Source: CAVUXJ01 sp963814975
GTDB lineage: Bacteria; Acidobacteriota; Vicinamibacteria; Vicinamibacterales; CAVVIG01
Reading direction: 5' to 3'
Assembly (NCBI GenBank): GCA_963814975.1
Contig: CAWFFB010000010.1
Location: 244,222-308,221 of the forward strand
Length of the DNA stretch: 64,000 bases
The translations under genes were made by a program, and so were the position numbers. Below the pieces are notes generated by a model that was not told the origin of the DNA, did no database searches, and saw only the letters and a program-made list of their open reading frames with translations. Each line of letters opens with the position of its first letter. The stretch's first letter is position 1. Below, one piece after another: positions 62,891 to 64,000 of this stretch.

Positions 62891-64000
62891 ATGGCCCTGA
62901 TCCCCGAGCCGCTCCGCATCCCCGATTTTCGAGCCTTCTGGCTGGCGCGCCTGACCACCACCATCGGCCAGATGGCGATGGTCATCGTCATCGGCTGGCA
63001 GGTCTACGACATCGCCCGCGAGACGATGGACATCCGCGAGGCCGCGTTCCAGCTCGGCCTGATCGGCCTCGGTCCAGTTCGTGCCGCTTGTTCGTGCTGA
63101 CGCCGATCAGCGGCTGCGCGCGGACCGGCTCGACCGGCGCCAGATCGCCCGGGCGGTCATTTTGCTGGAGCTGCTCTGCGCGCTGATCCTGTTCGGCGCG
63201 ACCTGGGGCGGGTACATCAGCCTGCCGATCCTGTTCGGGGTCGCGGCCCTGCTCGGCGTCGCGCGGGCCTTTGCCGGCCCGGCGCTGGGCGCGATGGCGC
63301 CCAACCTCGTCCCACGCGAGATATTGCCCAACGCCATCGCGCTGAGCTCGACCGCCTGGCAGACCGGCGCCATTGCCGGCCCGGCGATCGGCGGCATTCT
63401 CTACGATGTGATGCCGCATCTGCCCTATGCGTTAAGCGCGGGGCTGTTCGCCTTTTCGGCGCTGTGCCTGTTCACCATCGGACCGTTGCCCGAACGGCGC
63501 TGAAACCCGGCAGACCGTGGCAGCAGATGGTCGAGGCCTGGCCTATGTGCGGCGAAACCGGCTCGTTCTCGGCGCGGTCACGCTGGATCTGTTCGCCGTG
63601 CTGCTCGGCGGCGTGACAGCGATGCTTCCGCTATATGCGCGCGATATCCTGCACGTCGGCGCGGACGGGCTGGGCCCGCTTGCGCGCCGCGCCCGCCTGG
63701 GCGCGACGCTGACCGCGATCTTCTTCTCCGTCCGGCCGCTCAAGACCAACGTCGGCGTGAAGATGCTCACGGCCGTCGTGATTTTCGGAGCCGCCACGGC
63801 CGTGTTCGGCATCTCGAGATCCTATTTCCTGTCGCTGACGATGCTAGCCCTGCTCGGCGCCGCCGACATGTTCTCGGTGTATATCCGCCAGTCGCTGATT
63901 CAGCTGCACACACCAGACGAAATGCGCGGCCGAGTATCGGCGGCATCGACGCTGGCGATTTCGGCGTCGAACGAGCTCGGTGAGACCCGCAGCGGTTTTA
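62891..64000 (+). CDS. MFS exporter (EntS-like), 3' end outside window, frameshifted
   Basis: A major facilitator superfamily drug or siderophore exporter. It begins MALIPEPLRIPDFRAFWLAR, and the TM1-TM2 region gives TTIGQMAMVIVIGWQVYDIA. An extra base near 63080 precedes ADRLDRRQIARAVIL (the family A-loop between TM2 and TM3), and another near 63520 precedes GLAYVRRNRLVLGAVTLDLF. The later segments LGATLTAIFFSVRPLKTNVG and TPDEMRGRVSAASTLAISAS fit the TIGR00900-like exporters. The gene runs off the window. Like the adjacent radA it looks alphaproteobacterial. Confidence 0.82.

Overview
The window is high-GC bacterial DNA with dense gene packing. From 1 to about 62.36 kb it reads as one genome. 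The best guess is Acidobacteriota, possibly Vicinamibacteria-like: there is a VWFA protein of the acidobacterial type, a split cytochrome b with a very large multiheme cytochrome c, and intergenic spacers filled with 7-bp repeat words. The lineage is inference, since there is no rRNA gene or other marker to settle it. The last 1.64 kb looks foreign. A truncated RadA and an MFS exporter fragment of alphaproteobacterial (Sphingomonadales-like) character abut a membrane gene that is itself cut off, so the contig is probably chimeric or rearranged near 62,360.

Layout. 0-3.5 kb: the 3' end of pyruvate formate-lyase, its radical-SAM activase and an AspT/YidE-type antiporter. 3.7-6.8 kb: a secreted metallo-beta-lactamase-fold hydrolase with an EF-hand pair, a methyltransferase, and a small remnant zone holding a VapC toxin fragment, the 3' half of a tRNA-Cys and a zinc-ribbon mini-protein. 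6.9-12.5 kb: a nucleotide-transporter-like membrane protein, a PAS-GGDEF-EAL protein and a receiver-PilZ protein. 13-18.2 kb: sucC, sucD, korA and korB, i.e. the 2-oxoglutarate to succinate segment of the TCA cycle with a ferredoxin-linked oxidoreductase. 18.5-20.2 kb: ndk, a DUF2905 protein and dcd. 20.3-27.4 kb: a quinol:cytochrome c oxidoreductase operon (HEAT-repeat membrane protein, Rieske protein, cytochrome b N-terminal part, cytochrome b C-terminal part, coiled-coil octaheme cytochrome c).

27.4-44.3 kb is a housekeeping block: hisS, aspS, phoH, ybeY, a CNNM/CorC protein, era, recO, glyQ, glyS, ppdK, corA, mutL and a small membrane protein. 44.5-54.7 kb: a trypsin-like protease, rarA, an alpha/beta hydrolase, an SpoU-type RNA methyltransferase, greA, a patatin-like protein, a Cys/Met PLP enzyme, a DHH phosphoesterase and a VWFA protein. 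54.7-62.4 kb: uvrB, an Mla-type lipid transport operon (permease, ATPase, MCE protein), a YtxH protein, a DUF948-like protein, a secreted protein of unknown function and a truncated polytopic membrane protein.

Two window-wide signals stand out. (1) At least eleven places, mostly just before start codons, hold degenerate tandem arrays with an exact 7-nt period. Each spacer has its own word (for example TCAGCAC, GAACGTC, ACTGTGA, CAGATTG). Some arrays have a reverse-complement partner in the same spacer, and two run into the 3' ends of coding regions. (2) Many conserved genes (hisS, aspS, glyS, ppdK, corA, mutL and others) are interrupted by one-base shifts, mostly one extra base. The same kind of shift occurs in the foreign tail, which points to sequencing or assembly error rather than biology.

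For shifted genes the coordinates below span the whole reconstructed gene. All family assignments rest on reading the translated sequence; no search was run.
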